Source: an uncultured Chitinophaga sp.
GTDB lineage: Bacteria; Bacteroidota; Bacteroidia; Chitinophagales; Chitinophagaceae
Reading direction: 5' to 3'
Assembly: GCF_946479755.1 (NCBI RefSeq)
Contig: NZ_CAMLHC010000011.1
Location: 161,735-225,734 of the forward strand
DNA: 64,000 nt
Shown: positions 48,884-58,200 of the stretch, piece by piece
How the letters are laid out: the number at the start of each line of letters is the position of its first letter
Position numbering within the stretch: position 1 is the first letter of the stretch
Notes under the pieces: model-generated
Database searches by the model: none
The model's input: only the letters and a program-made list of their open reading frames with translations
Told to the model about the DNA's origin: nothing
Program-made: the position numbers and the translations under genes

Positions 48884-51800
48884 ATGAAAAAAAGATCAAC
48901 CAGGGTACCCGGGAGGATGGCAGGATGTCTGATGATTTACTTCCTCATCGGACTGGCGGCCTCCTCCGGCAGCTACGCCAATGCCCAAATGAACCACGTT
49001 ATCACAGAAAACTTCCAAAACATCTCTGTAAGAAAACTATTTTCCATTATCAACCAGAAAACGGCGGTCACCTTTGTGTTTGACGCCAGCAGCATTAATC
49101 CCGATATTGTAGTACGCATCAACGCCCGTAGCTTAACAGCCAATAATATATTGGACAGCCTTTCGGAAAAGCTCAACTGGTCTTTCAAAAAACTGGGCAA
49201 TACCATCACCGTGAAAAACAAGCCGCCAAAAGCGGGAGTGACAGACAACGCGCAACAGTCGCCCCACTTTCAGCAGAAAGACGCCCAGGCCACCACGGAT
49301 ACCTTTCGTATTTCCGGGACCGTTAAAGACTCCCTCGGCAACCCGCTGCCAGGTGTGACGGTACAGGTAAAGGATGCCCCCGGCGGAACAGTGACGGACA
49401 AAAACGGCTATTACCGTATTGCCGCAGCTCCCCGCGCCGTCCTGGTTTTTTCCTACATCGGGTTCAACCGCCGGGAAACCAGCGCCGGCGGAAACAACCA
49501 CCTCGATGTGACACTCAGCAGCACCGCCAGCGGACTTAATGAGATAATCGTAGTCGGATATGGCACGGAGAAAAGGGCCACGGTTTCCGGTGCTATTGCC
49601 ACCGTTTCAGGAAAAGAAATCAAAGACCAGCCCGTAGCGAACCTCTCCAACGCCCTTGCGGGCAGACTGTCGGGCGTGCGTATCACACAGTCCGGTGGTA
49701 AACCGGGCATGGCCTCCGCCATCACCATACGCGCTGCCAGTACCTGGAACAACACAGACCCGCTGTATGTCGTAGACGGCGTGGTACGCGATAAATTTGC
49801 CTTCGATGCGCTGGACCCCAGCGAGGTAGAGAACATCTCCATCTTAAAAGACGGCGCGTCTGCCGCTGTATACGGCTCCCGTGCGGCCAACGGCGTCATC
49901 CTCGTGACCACCCGGCAGGGCCGGGAAGGAAGGACCGCTATTTCCTACAGCGGTTCGGTAGGCGTGGAAAAGCCCATACGCATTCCTGAAACACAGAATG
50001 CCTACCACCAGGCCATCACCATCAACGACGCCCTGCGCATCGATAACATCCCCACCAACGATGCCCGATACTATTCACCGGATGAACTGGAGTACTTTAA
50101 AACACATAACTGGAACTGGATAGACGAAGCCTGGAAAAATCCGGTGACCACCCGGCATTCACTGTCCGTGAGCGGCGGCTCCCCCAAGGTGCGGTATTTT
50201 ATGAACGGTACCTACTTCTACGCCACCGGCTCTTTTAATAAGCTGGACTTCCGCAAGAATACCCTGCGCGCAAATGTGGAAGCCGATATCACCAGTAACC
50301 TCACGGCTTCTTTGAATGTCAGCATGGACGTCAGGAATGACCAGAAGCCCTACTGGCGGTACGACAACGACGGTGATAATATGGAAGACCTGTACAAAGC
50401 CTTCCTGTTCCGCTCCCAGTCAGTACCGCCGTATGTCAACGGTAAGCTGAATGGCACTTACGTAGAATGGTCGCCCCTGGCGATCACCGAAGGGCAAACA
50501 GGCTACAACAAAAAGAAGTTTACCAACTATAATACCATCGCCACGCTGCGCTATAAAATACCGGCGGTACCCGGCCTCGAGCTGAAAGTGATGTTCAATA
50601 AATACTCCCGTACTAATTTCATCAAGCAGTTCAGCCTGCCTTATGAACTGTCTGTATTTAAACGTGCCGGTGAACATAATCATATTGTCACCGATGAATT
50701 GGAAGGGGTGAAAACACGCAATGACGGGGAATTCCTGTACGAATCCTACGACAACCAGGAAGCTTACCAGCTGGATGGTTATATCTCCTATAACCGCGCT
50801 TTCGGCGCCCATAAGGTGAGTGCATTGTTCGTGTACGAGCAGGCGGAAAGCAATGGCAATAATTTCAACGGCCAGCGGAACAATTTTGTGTCGCCTTCTA
50901 TAGACCAGCTGTTTGCCGGCAGCGCTGCCAGCCAGTTTGCCAATGGCAACGGCTGGGAAGATGGCCGCGCTTCCTACATCGGCAGATTGAATTACAACTA
51001 TGCCGATAAATATATCCTCGAAGGCGCTTTCCGGTATGATGGTTCCGTAAAATTTTCACCGTCGAAACGATGGGGTTTCTTCCCTTCGTTTTCTGCCGTA
51101 TGGCGGATGTCTGAAGAACCTTTCTTCAAAGATAACATCACGTTTATCAACGATCTTAAATTGAGAAGCAGCATCGCTTTGATCGGTAATGATGCCGTTG
51201 GCGGCTGGCAGTGGATGCAACGTTACAGTGTGGCCAACGGCGCGGTGTTTGGCGGCATTACCAGCGGTGTTAAACCCGGCTCGCTGTCCAACCCGGATAT
51301 CACCTGGGAGAAGTCAGTCTCCTGGAACGGCGGCCTGGATGCCTACCTGCTGCAGGGTAAACTGAATTTTTCGGCAGACGTGTTCCGCACGCATACCTAT
51401 GACATCCTGGGCGCCAGGCAACAAAGCGTTCCTTCTACGTTCGGTGCAACACTCCCGGCCGAAAATTATGGCGTGATCAACGCCAAAGGTTTTGAACTGT
51501 CGGCGCGGTACAACGGTTCTGTCAATAAGGAGTTCAACTACTACGTGTCCGCTAACTTCGGATATGCTACCAATGAGGTGAAAGTGCAGGACCAGCCGGC
51601 CAATCAGCGTGCTTATAAATCCGCTATCGGCTACAATATGAACCGCGTCCAGGGGTATGAAGCCACCGGCATTATCCGTACGCAGGCCGACCTCGACGCA
51701 CTGCCCGCCGGCTACACCATCTTTGGGCAGAAACCGGAACTGGGCATGCTTAATTACCGCGATATCCGCGGAGCAGTAGATGATAAGCCAGACGGAAAAA

Positions 51801-52297
51801 TCGATGACAACGATATACAATTTATTGCCAATTACAGCATTCCCCCGGTGAACTATGGCATCGCCCTGGGAGGCACCTGGAAAGGGCTGGGGCTTGACCT
51901 GGTTTTCCAGGGACTGGCAGGCAGCAAAACCATGATCGATGTGCGCGGTGTGCAGGCCAGAACAGAAGAGACAAATTTTGCTTACTGGAACGATCACTGG
52001 ACACCGGAAAATCCCGATGCGACAATGCCACGGGTGGCAAGAAACGCCGCCGGTGAGGCTTCTACCTTCTGGCTGCGCAACGGCTCTTTTTTACGGTTGA
52101 AAAATGTAAACCTGTCGTACGACCTGCCCCGGGCACTGATGAAAAAATACGGCCTCGCTGGCGTACGCCTCTTCTTCTCCGGTACCAACCTGTTGCTGCT
52201 GGAAGACCATGTGAAGGTCAGGGACCCGGAGGCAGCCAGCCTGCGCGCTTATCCGCTGATGAAGAACTACACCTTCGGCCTGAACATTACCTTATAA
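48884..52297 (+). CDS. susC-like: SusC-family TonB-dependent transporter with STN signalling domain
   Basis: About 1138 residues from the ATG at 48884. The in-frame ATG at 48770 would place an unlikely basic stretch before the signal peptide (MKKRSTRVPGRMAGCLM...). After the signal come an STN domain (about res 25-95), a carboxypeptidase-regulatory-like domain (ISGTVKDSLGNPLPGVTVQV), a plug with the VDGVVRD and GSRAANGVILVTT motifs, and the barrel. It moves oligosaccharides or similar ligands across the outer membrane with SusD. The STN domain ties it to the FecR/sigma pair upstream. Confidence 0.93.
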   Translation: MKKRSTRVPGRMAGCLMIYFLIGLAASSGSYANAQMNHVITENFQNISVRKLFSIINQKTAVTFVFDASSINPDIVVRINARSLTANNILDSLSEKLNWSFKKLGNTITVKNKPPKAGVTDNAQQSPHFQQKDAQATTDTFRISGTVKDSLGNPLPGVTVQVKDAPGGTVTDKNGYYRIAAAPRAVLVFSYIGFNRRETSAGGNNHLDVTLSSTASGLNEIIVVGYGTEKRATVSGAIATVSGKEIKDQPVANLSNALAGRLSGVRITQSGGKPGMASAITIRAASTWNNTDPLYVVDGVVRDKFAFDALDPSEVENISILKDGASAAVYGSRAANGVILVTTRQGREGRTAISYSGSVGVEKPIRIPETQNAYHQAITINDALRIDNIPTNDARYYSPDELEYFKTHNWNWIDEAWKNPVTTRHSLSVSGGSPKVRYFMNGTYFYATGSFNKLDFRKNTLRANVEADITSNLTASLNVSMDVRNDQKPYWRYDNDGDNMEDLYKAFLFRSQSVPPYVNGKLNGTYVEWSPLAITEGQTGYNKKKFTNYNTIATLRYKIPAVPGLELKVMFNKYSRTNFIKQFSLPYELSVFKRAGEHNHIVTDELEGVKTRNDGEFLYESYDNQEAYQLDGYISYNRAFGAHKVSALFVYEQAESNGNNFNGQRNNFVSPSIDQLFAGSAASQFANGNGWEDGRASYIGRLNYNYADKYILEGAFRYDGSVKFSPSKRWGFFPSFSAVWRMSEEPFFKDNITFINDLKLRSSIALIGNDAVGGWQWMQRYSVANGAVFGGITSGVKPGSLSNPDITWEKSVSWNGGLDAYLLQGKLNFSADVFRTHTYDILGARQQSVPSTFGATLPAENYGVINAKGFELSARYNGSVNKEFNYYVSANFGYATNEVKVQDQPANQRAYKSAIGYNMNRVQGYEATGIIRTQADLDALPAGYTIFGQKPELGMLNYRDIRGAVDDKPDGKIDDNDIQFIANYSIPPVNYGIALGGTWKGLGLDLVFQGLAGSKTMIDVRGVQARTEETNFAYWNDHWTPENPDATMPRVARNAAGEASTFWLRNGSFLRLKNVNLSYDLPRALMKKYGLAGVRLFFSGTNLLLLEDHVKVRDPEAASLRAYPLMKNYTFGLNITL

Positions 52298-52315
52298 CAT
52301 GAAAAGACAATAGTT

Positions 52316-53998
52316 ATGAAATTCGGATATACTACCGTATGCGCGCTGCTTTTGCTGGTATCCTTCACCAGTTGCAGTAAAGTGCTGGACAAAAAAGACC
52401 TGGGCGCCGTCAGCGAGTCGGATATATGGAAAGATAACAAGCTGGCCACTGCCTATATCAACCGGCTATACGAAGATAACCTTCCCGGCTGGAACACTTC
52501 CGATGCCGCTACTTCGGACGAAGCGCCCGGAGGAGATGCCGTCATGTACGGCCAGCTGACCATCAACTCTTTCGATCTGTGGCCTTATGAAAATATCAGG
52601 AACATTAATATCCTCCTGAAAAACATAGACGGCGGCACGCTGCCTGCCGCCACGAGAGACCTGTTAAAAGGACAGGCTTTCTTTTTCAGGGCATGGCGTT
52701 ATTTCCAGATGGTGAGGCTGTATGGCGGGGTGCCGCTCATCCTCGAACCGCAGCAGGTGACAGACAACCTCGCGGTAGCAAGAACGAAAACATCGGCCTG
52801 TATAGAACAGATGGTGGCGGACCTGGATAATGCGGCTAAACTGTTGCCGCCTTCATGGACAGGCAACGACGTGGGCAGGATCACCAAAGGGGCCGCGCTG
52901 GCCTTGAAAGGCAGGATATTGCTGTACTATGCCAGCCCGCAGTTTAACCCGGCCAACGACCCCGCAAGATGGCAAAAAGCCTACGACGCGAACAAAACAG
53001 CCCGGGAGGTGTTGGAAGCGGCAGGCGCCGGATTGTATGATAAGTTCGCCAACATATGGCTGGATGAAATGAACAAAGAAGTGGTTTTTGTAAACCGGTA
53101 TTCCTACCCCGACAAGGTAAACGACTGGAACGCCGCCACCCGCCCACTGAGTGAAGCACAGAATGCCACCGGGGCCAATCACCCAACACTGGAGATGGTG
53201 AACGCTTTTCCCATGAAGAACGGTTTGCCCGTTACTGATCCTGCGGCCGGCTATGATGCGGTGCATTACTGGCGGAACAGGGACCCGCGCTTCACGGCCA
53301 CCATCGCCTATAACGGGTGCCCCTGGGAACTGAGCGGAAAAGCGGGGAGAAGGCAATGGAACTATGTGGGAGCAGAAACACAGTTCCTGTCAGAAACAGG
53401 GTTTTACTGCAAGAAAGCAGTAGATGTGAGCTATTCGAAGTTCTTTACCTACAACAGTAGTACCGATTGGGTGGAAATACGCTTTGCCGAAGTGCTGATG
53501 AACCTGGCAGAGTGTGCCAATGAGACGGGTAAAACCAGCGAAGCCTATGAAATACTGAAACTCATCAGGAAGCGTGCCGGTATAGAAGCCGGTGGCGATA
53601 ACCTGTACGGTTTAAAGAACGGTATGACGACGATACCCATGCGGGAGGCCATCCGGCTGGAAAGAAAAATAGAGTTTGCCTATGAAGGAAAACGCTACTG
53701 GGACCTGAGAAGGTGGAAATTATTTGAACAGGAACTGAATGGTAAAGTAAGACATGGCCTCGTCATCAGCTTGTTGATACCACAGGGCGAATTCGATAAG
53801 ATACAGGATACCGTTAACCTTGACCTGTACTACAGCAGGTATTTCAAAGACTCGCTGGTAGCGGTAGATAAAGTATTTAAAATCAACTTTAAGCCCGGTT
53901 ATTATTTTTATCCTGTCAACACCAAACACCTGGAGTTGAACGGCAATCTTAAACAAACAAACGGATGGGATGGAGGTGCTTTTGATCCCCTTCAATAA
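52316..53998 (+). CDS. susD-like: SusD/RagB-family lipoprotein
   Basis: 560 residues. The lipoprotein signal ends at SFTSC. TPR-like helices and the SusD C-terminal pattern (FAEVLMNLAECANETGKTSEAYEIL, IRLERKIEFAYEGKRYWDLRRW) are clear. It caps the SusC barrel and binds the glycan at the cell surface. It lies 18 bases after susC and before a GH31 gene, completing a polysaccharide-utilisation locus. Confidence 0.93.
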   Translation: MKFGYTTVCALLLLVSFTSCSKVLDKKDLGAVSESDIWKDNKLATAYINRLYEDNLPGWNTSDAATSDEAPGGDAVMYGQLTINSFDLWPYENIRNINILLKNIDGGTLPAATRDLLKGQAFFFRAWRYFQMVRLYGGVPLILEPQQVTDNLAVARTKTSACIEQMVADLDNAAKLLPPSWTGNDVGRITKGAALALKGRILLYYASPQFNPANDPARWQKAYDANKTAREVLEAAGAGLYDKFANIWLDEMNKEVVFVNRYSYPDKVNDWNAATRPLSEAQNATGANHPTLEMVNAFPMKNGLPVTDPAAGYDAVHYWRNRDPRFTATIAYNGCPWELSGKAGRRQWNYVGAETQFLSETGFYCKKAVDVSYSKFFTYNSSTDWVEIRFAEVLMNLAECANETGKTSEAYEILKLIRKRAGIEAGGDNLYGLKNGMTTIPMREAIRLERKIEFAYEGKRYWDLRRWKLFEQELNGKVRHGLVISLLIPQGEFDKIQDTVNLDLYYSRYFKDSLVAVDKVFKINFKPGYYFYPVNTKHLELNGNLKQTNGWDGGAFDPLQ

Positions 53999-54002
53999 TT
54001 TT

Positions 54003-56153
54003 ATGAAGATGAGATGGTATTTTTTGCTGGTCTGTGTGCTCTCCGGTCTTTATGCCCAGGCACAGTCCGTTCCCTTACAGTGGAACCTGGTAGCACCGGG
54101 TGTGTGGAAAGCAACGGTAGGACAGCCTGATAAGGTAGATTTACTTACAACGGCGGGCGGCAGCCCCCGGATGGAAGCATTGCAGAAACTGGGAGAGGCG
54201 TCGTTTCCGCTCCCCGGGGCAGATTGCAACGCCGAAATAAAAGGAGGGAAGGTGTACCTCCGCTTTCCCCTGCAGGAAGAAGAACAGTTGTTTGGGCTAG
54301 GCCTGCAGTTTAAAACAGTGAACCGCAGAGGACAGATATTGAATCTGCATATGGACCACTACCAGGGGCGGGACGATGGCCGCTCCCATGCGCCTGTACC
54401 TTTCTATATTTCCAGCAACGGCTACGGCGTGTTGATCAACAGCGCCCGTTATATTACCGTATACGCAGGTACCGCCATACGGGTGAACAGCCAGCATCCC
54501 CCCAAGGTGTATGACCGTAATACGGACCCCGACTGGAGCGCACAGCCTTACTCCGACGCCGTAGAAATGCTGGTGCCGGCGGCAGGCACGGAGATCTATG
54601 TTTTTGCCGGCAAAAATTCCATGGAAGTGGTGCAGCGGTATAACCTGTTCAACGGTGGTGGCGTGCTCCCGCCCAAATGGGGCCTTGGCTTTACGCATCG
54701 TATGCCAACGCTTTCTACCGCTGAACAGATGAAAGCAGAAGCCGCCGCCTTCAGCGAACATGGTTTCCCGCTGGATTTCATCGGGCTGGAACCCGGCTGG
54801 CAAACAAAAGCTTACCCCTGTACTTTTGAATGGGATAAGACAAGGTTCCCCGACCCCGCAGGTTTTGTAAAAGAGATGCAGGCGAAAGGCATCCGTTTGA
54901 ATTTGTGGCTGAATCCTTATCTGTCACCCGCTTCGTCGTTGTATAGCGCAGCGAAGCCATTGTCCGGTTCCCATACCGTATGGAACGGACTGGTACCGGA
55001 CCTTACCCTGCCGCCGGCGCAGCAGTTGTACAGGAATCTCTTTAAAACACAACACGTGGATATCGGCGTTTCCGGGTATAAAATTGATGAAGTGGATGGG
55101 GTGGACAGCTGGCTGTGGCCGGATGTGGCTACCTTCCCCTCGGGCACCACGGCCGAACAAATGCGGCAGGTGTACGGTGTAATGATGCAAAAGCTTACCA
55201 CGGAGTGGTTCAGGGAGAAAGGGGTACGCACCTACGGACTGGTGCGCGCTTCCAACGCCGGAGCATCCTCCTTCCCTTATGTCATCTACAACGACTATTA
55301 CAATCATCGCGATTTTATCACGGCTTTGTGCAACAGTAGTTTTATCGGCGTGTTATGGACACCGGAGGTAAGGGCATCCAAAACAGCAGAGGAATGGTTG
55401 AGACGTATGCAGTCCGCCTGCTTTTCACCGATGGCAATGCTCAATGCCTGGGCTGACGGCACCAAACCCTGGAGTTTCCCGGAAGTGGAACAACAGGTAA
55501 AAGACGTCGCGTTATTGAGAATGCAGTTGTTCCCATACCTCTATACCGTTTTCTCCCAGTATTACCTGGAAGGGAAGCCGCCGGTGAGAGCGATGAACCT
55601 CGTGGAAGGTTTCTCATTTCAGCATCAATCCCAAAAAACAGTGCTGGACGCCACCGACAACCCCTACCGGATGGCCTTGCGGGAAGATGTAAAAGACCAG
55701 TTTATGCTGGGCGACGATCTGTTGGTAGCGCCCATGTTCACCGGGCAAACTACCCGGAAAGTGATACTGCCGCAAGGTAAATGGTACGACTTCTATACCG
55801 GCGCCTATGTAGGGAACGGCAATATTATCGAAGTAACACCGGGGCTGGATAAGATACCGTTGTATGTAAGAGACGGTGGCATTATTCCGATGATACCGCC
55901 GGTAACGCATACCCCGGCGCCTGGCGAGCAATTACCGCTGGAGGTCCGTCATTATGGCGAGGCGGAAAGCACCGCATTGCTGTATGACGATGACGGGCAA
56001 TCCTATGGTTACCAGCAGGGAAAGTATATGCAGTACCGGCTCTCTGCGAAAAAGGATAAGCATCAAAAGTGGCAGGGACAGGTGGAAACAGACAACAGGC
56101 AGGGATTAAAAGTAGCCTACAAGCATATTAAATGGCGATTTATGAAGCCTTAA
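54003..56153 (+). CDS. Glycoside hydrolase family 31 enzyme
   Basis: 716 residues from ATG 54003; a longer in-frame start at 53970 would overlap susD and precede the signal peptide (MKMRWYFLLVCVLSGLYAQA). The GH31 barrel shows GLEPGWQ and a probable nucleophile Asp362 in YKIDEVDG. A substrate-binding segment (RASNAGASSFPYV) and a C-terminal beta-domain (LLYDDDGQSYGY) follow. GH31 members are alpha-glucosidases, alpha-xylosidases or related. With the Sus pair it should cut an alpha-linked glycan in the periplasm. Exact sugar unknown. Confidence 0.88.
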   Translation: MKMRWYFLLVCVLSGLYAQAQSVPLQWNLVAPGVWKATVGQPDKVDLLTTAGGSPRMEALQKLGEASFPLPGADCNAEIKGGKVYLRFPLQEEEQLFGLGLQFKTVNRRGQILNLHMDHYQGRDDGRSHAPVPFYISSNGYGVLINSARYITVYAGTAIRVNSQHPPKVYDRNTDPDWSAQPYSDAVEMLVPAAGTEIYVFAGKNSMEVVQRYNLFNGGGVLPPKWGLGFTHRMPTLSTAEQMKAEAAAFSEHGFPLDFIGLEPGWQTKAYPCTFEWDKTRFPDPAGFVKEMQAKGIRLNLWLNPYLSPASSLYSAAKPLSGSHTVWNGLVPDLTLPPAQQLYRNLFKTQHVDIGVSGYKIDEVDGVDSWLWPDVATFPSGTTAEQMRQVYGVMMQKLTTEWFREKGVRTYGLVRASNAGASSFPYVIYNDYYNHRDFITALCNSSFIGVLWTPEVRASKTAEEWLRRMQSACFSPMAMLNAWADGTKPWSFPEVEQQVKDVALLRMQLFPYLYTVFSQYYLEGKPPVRAMNLVEGFSFQHQSQKTVLDATDNPYRMALREDVKDQFMLGDDLLVAPMFTGQTTRKVILPQGKWYDFYTGAYVGNGNIIEVTPGLDKIPLYVRDGGIIPMIPPVTHTPAPGEQLPLEVRHYGEAESTALLYDDDGQSYGYQQGKYMQYRLSAKKDKHQKWQGQVETDNRQGLKVAYKHIKWRFMKP

Positions 56154-56183
56154 TACGCCGTTTTTGACAGCAGCACCATTAAA

Positions 56184-56214
56184 AAATCCCGGTCACCATT
56201 CGTGACCGGGATTT
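56184..56214 (+). terminator. Hairpin terminator after GH31
   Basis: AAATCCCGGTCAC pairs with GTGACCGGGATTT, 13 bp, five-base loop, preceded by an A-run. The T-tract is short. It lies 30 bases after the GH31 stop and ends the Sus-type operon. Confidence 0.75.
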
Positions 56215-56346
56215 GTATGTTAAATCACGCAGGAAATATTAATGATAGATTGTAAGGAAACCGAATAATTTTACTAAATTACAGCACTCAAAGTAACTAT
56301 GTAAACCTTTAACCACTTTTTTATTTCACCCTCAATTACCATTACT

Positions 56347-57396
56347 ATGGAATCCAAAACCTCCAAAGCAGCCGCCCAATCCTATAACGGTGGGCAACCC
56401 GCAGATGCAAAAGTTGCTGTACAACTGTGCTCCCTTGCGCTTGATCAGAATATCGTCAATGACATTGGCACCCTCATGCCTGGCTGGCAGGTAGTCTGGA
56501 ACGGTAAACCGACGATTGACGACAACTACGCATTTATTGCATTTAACGCTTCCGAAAAAAAGTACGCACTGGTGATCCGCGGTTCCGTTTTCGACGGTTT
56601 TAAAAGCTGGGATACCTTCGCCAACTGGGTACTGGAAGACCTGAACGCGATCATTATGTTAAGCTGGCCGTATGCGCCCACCACCCAGAAGCCCCTTATT
56701 GCCGCAGGAGCTTATATAGCCTTCACAAACCTGCTCTTCATGGAAGATGCGCTGGGGTCCGGCAAATGCATTGGCGAGTATCTCTTAACCCACGCGATCG
56801 AAGCGGGCAACAGCCTGATCATTGCAGGTCATAGCCTTGGCGGCAATATAGCAAATGTATTTGCTTCCTATTTTGTGCAGATGCTGTTAGACAGAAAACT
56901 TTCCACTTCCAATGTTTCGCTGTTTACCTATGCTGCACCCGCTTCCGGCAACGCCGATTTTGCGCTGGACCTGGACAACAAACTGACGACAGCATGGCAC
57001 TACGAGAATCAGAACGACATGGTGCCGAAATTCCCTGTTTTTACCGGGCTTGTTTATACCAGCAATACATTTGCGCCTAAAACGCCGGATGCGAACAAGA
57101 TTATTGTCACCTTTAATCCCAAAGCAATCAGCCTCAACGGCCCGACGCTTACGCTGCATGATGCCTATATGGCCATTGCAGGTATATTTGCGAAAAGTGG
57201 CTACGTACAGCCAATAAAGAATAATTATATCGTCTTCCCGACAGACCTGAACCCTGATCTTACCGACAACACTATCGCAGACTGGCTGGGTCAGGTAGCT
57301 CCTCAGCATGGACTGGATTATTACGCGGCTTTCCTGGGTGTAAAGCTGCCGGTGCCCGCAGCTAAGACTGTAGTAGCAGCAGCGGCGCTTGCCTAA
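56347..57396 (+). CDS. Lipase class 3 family protein
   Basis: 349 residues, alpha/beta-hydrolase. The nucleophile is Ser163 in AGHSLGGNIAN. The N-terminal half has FIAFNASEKKYALVIRGS, and the pattern ENQNDMVPKFP holds the family Asp; a His lies in the LTLHDAYM segment. There is no signal peptide, so it is probably cytoplasmic. It is flanked by terminators on both sides and is therefore monocistronic. Substrate (lipid or ester) unknown. Confidence 0.85.
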   Translation: MESKTSKAAAQSYNGGQPADAKVAVQLCSLALDQNIVNDIGTLMPGWQVVWNGKPTIDDNYAFIAFNASEKKYALVIRGSVFDGFKSWDTFANWVLEDLNAIIMLSWPYAPTTQKPLIAAGAYIAFTNLLFMEDALGSGKCIGEYLLTHAIEAGNSLIIAGHSLGGNIANVFASYFVQMLLDRKLSTSNVSLFTYAAPASGNADFALDLDNKLTTAWHYENQNDMVPKFPVFTGLVYTSNTFAPKTPDANKIIVTFNPKAISLNGPTLTLHDAYMAIAGIFAKSGYVQPIKNNYIVFPTDLNPDLTDNTIADWLGQVAPQHGLDYYAAFLGVKLPVPAAKTVVAAAALA

Positions 57397-57423
57397 GCAG
57401 ATTTACAGGAAAATATCATGTTA

Positions 57424-57474
57424 AAAGCGAGGCTGTCTCCAGGGAATTGAATTACCTGGAGATAGCCCCGCTTT
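57424..57474 (+). terminator. Hairpin terminator after the lipase
   Basis: A long stem, AAAGCGAGGCTGTCTCCAGG with CCTGGAGATAGCCCCGCTTT, has only wobble or single mismatches and a loop of about 11 bases. It begins 28 bases after the stop. It separates the lipase from the RiPP-like genes. Confidence 0.75.
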
Positions 57475-57864
57475 AACTATTCCGGTAGGCGCCTGCACCA
57501 TTATAACCCCATCGTACCGGAGGCGTTCCGGGGAATGTTAACATCGAAGGAAAAGTGGTTAACTTCTAACTATATCGCCTGTCGGGTATGGCGTAATATT
57601 GCATCGTATTGTACAAATGTTGCCGGAGCCATTGCCGGTAATATATTAAAGACAATTATGCTCAAATAACCATGAATCACGGAAACTGCTCTTCACGAAG
57701 CGCATAGCACCTTTCACTAACATATAAAGAACCTGCTTTTTATATCCCTGGTATCAGCCGGATGGCTATCCTGTGTCATATCATCAGCAGCATCATTTGC
57801 ATTGTCGGTACATGTCATCGAGATGAAGGATTTGTTTTATCTATTATTTAAACAACAAAGGAAA
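57475..57864. other. Non-coding leader of the RiPP-like operon
   Basis: About 390 bases between the lipase terminator and the precursor ATG, with no convincing gene. An in-frame ATG at 57802 exists but would put residues unlike any GG-leader ahead of MKKQTFKK. The region must hold the promoter of the precursor gene; I could not place a clear -33/-7 pair. GAAAGG-like purines (AAAGGAAA) stand just before 57865. Confidence 0.5.
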
Positions 57865-58107
57865 ATGAAAAAACAAACATTCAAAAAGCTGAATTTGCGT
57901 AAAATGGAGATTGCCAGTCTGAGCCCCGAGGGACAGAAGAATGTCTGGGGTGGTACCGGTACCGGCCCGGTCGGTGCGCCTACCGGTGGTGGCTACACTA
58001 CCATCCCGGGTGCCCCTGTGCCTTCGCCCGGATCTCCCTGTGTGAACACATACGCATATCCCTGTCAGGTCACCAATGGCAACGTTGGTCCTTGCTGCCC
58101 CGTTTGA
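57865..58107 (+). CDS. RiPP precursor peptide, GG leader with Pro/Cys-rich core
   Basis: 80 residues from the ATG at 57865. The 30-residue leader is basic then helical (KKLNLRKMEIASLSPEGQ) and ends VWGG. This is the pattern of Bacteroidota lanthipeptide-like precursors (KKLxLxKexIAsLs...GG). The 50-residue core holds ten prolines and four cysteines, with three PC pairs and a final CCPV, and nine threonine or serine residues. The next gene encodes a prolyl-4-hydroxylase with a C39-like domain. I infer that the core is hydroxylated on proline, perhaps disulfide-bonded, and cut after GG. No LanB, LanC or LanM gene is adjacent, so lanthionines are unlikely. Confidence 0.78.
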   Translation: MKKQTFKKLNLRKMEIASLSPEGQKNVWGGTGTGPVGAPTGGGYTTIPGAPVPSPGSPCVNTYAYPCQVTNGNVGPCCPV

Positions 58108-58131
58108 TATTCAGCCATTGCCTTAACCGGA

Positions 58132-58165
58132 AAGCAGGTAACACCCATCGGGGTGTTGCCTGCTT
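58132..58165 (+). terminator. Attenuator-like hairpin between precursor and hydroxylase genes
   Basis: AAGCAGGTAACACCC pairs with GGGTGTTGCCTGCTT, 15 bp with one G-U, ATCG loop. The downstream tract (CTTACTATAATG) is T-poor, so termination is probably partial. It sits 24 bases after the precursor stop and 35 before the oxygenase ATG. That place would give more precursor than enzyme transcript or protect the precursor mRNA 3' end. Confidence 0.7.
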
Positions 58166-58200
58166 CTTACTATAATGATTAAACAACTTGCACAGTACTT

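Noticed and set aside
57802..57864. Upstream ATG as start of the RiPP precursor
   Set aside because: It would add 21 residues unlike any GG leader. The ATG at 57865 gives the usual MKKxxFKKLxL start with purine-rich bases before it.
57865..58107. Precursor as a class I lanthipeptide
   Set aside because: The leader is lanthipeptide-like, but no dehydratase or cyclase gene is near, while a prolyl hydroxylase is adjacent.
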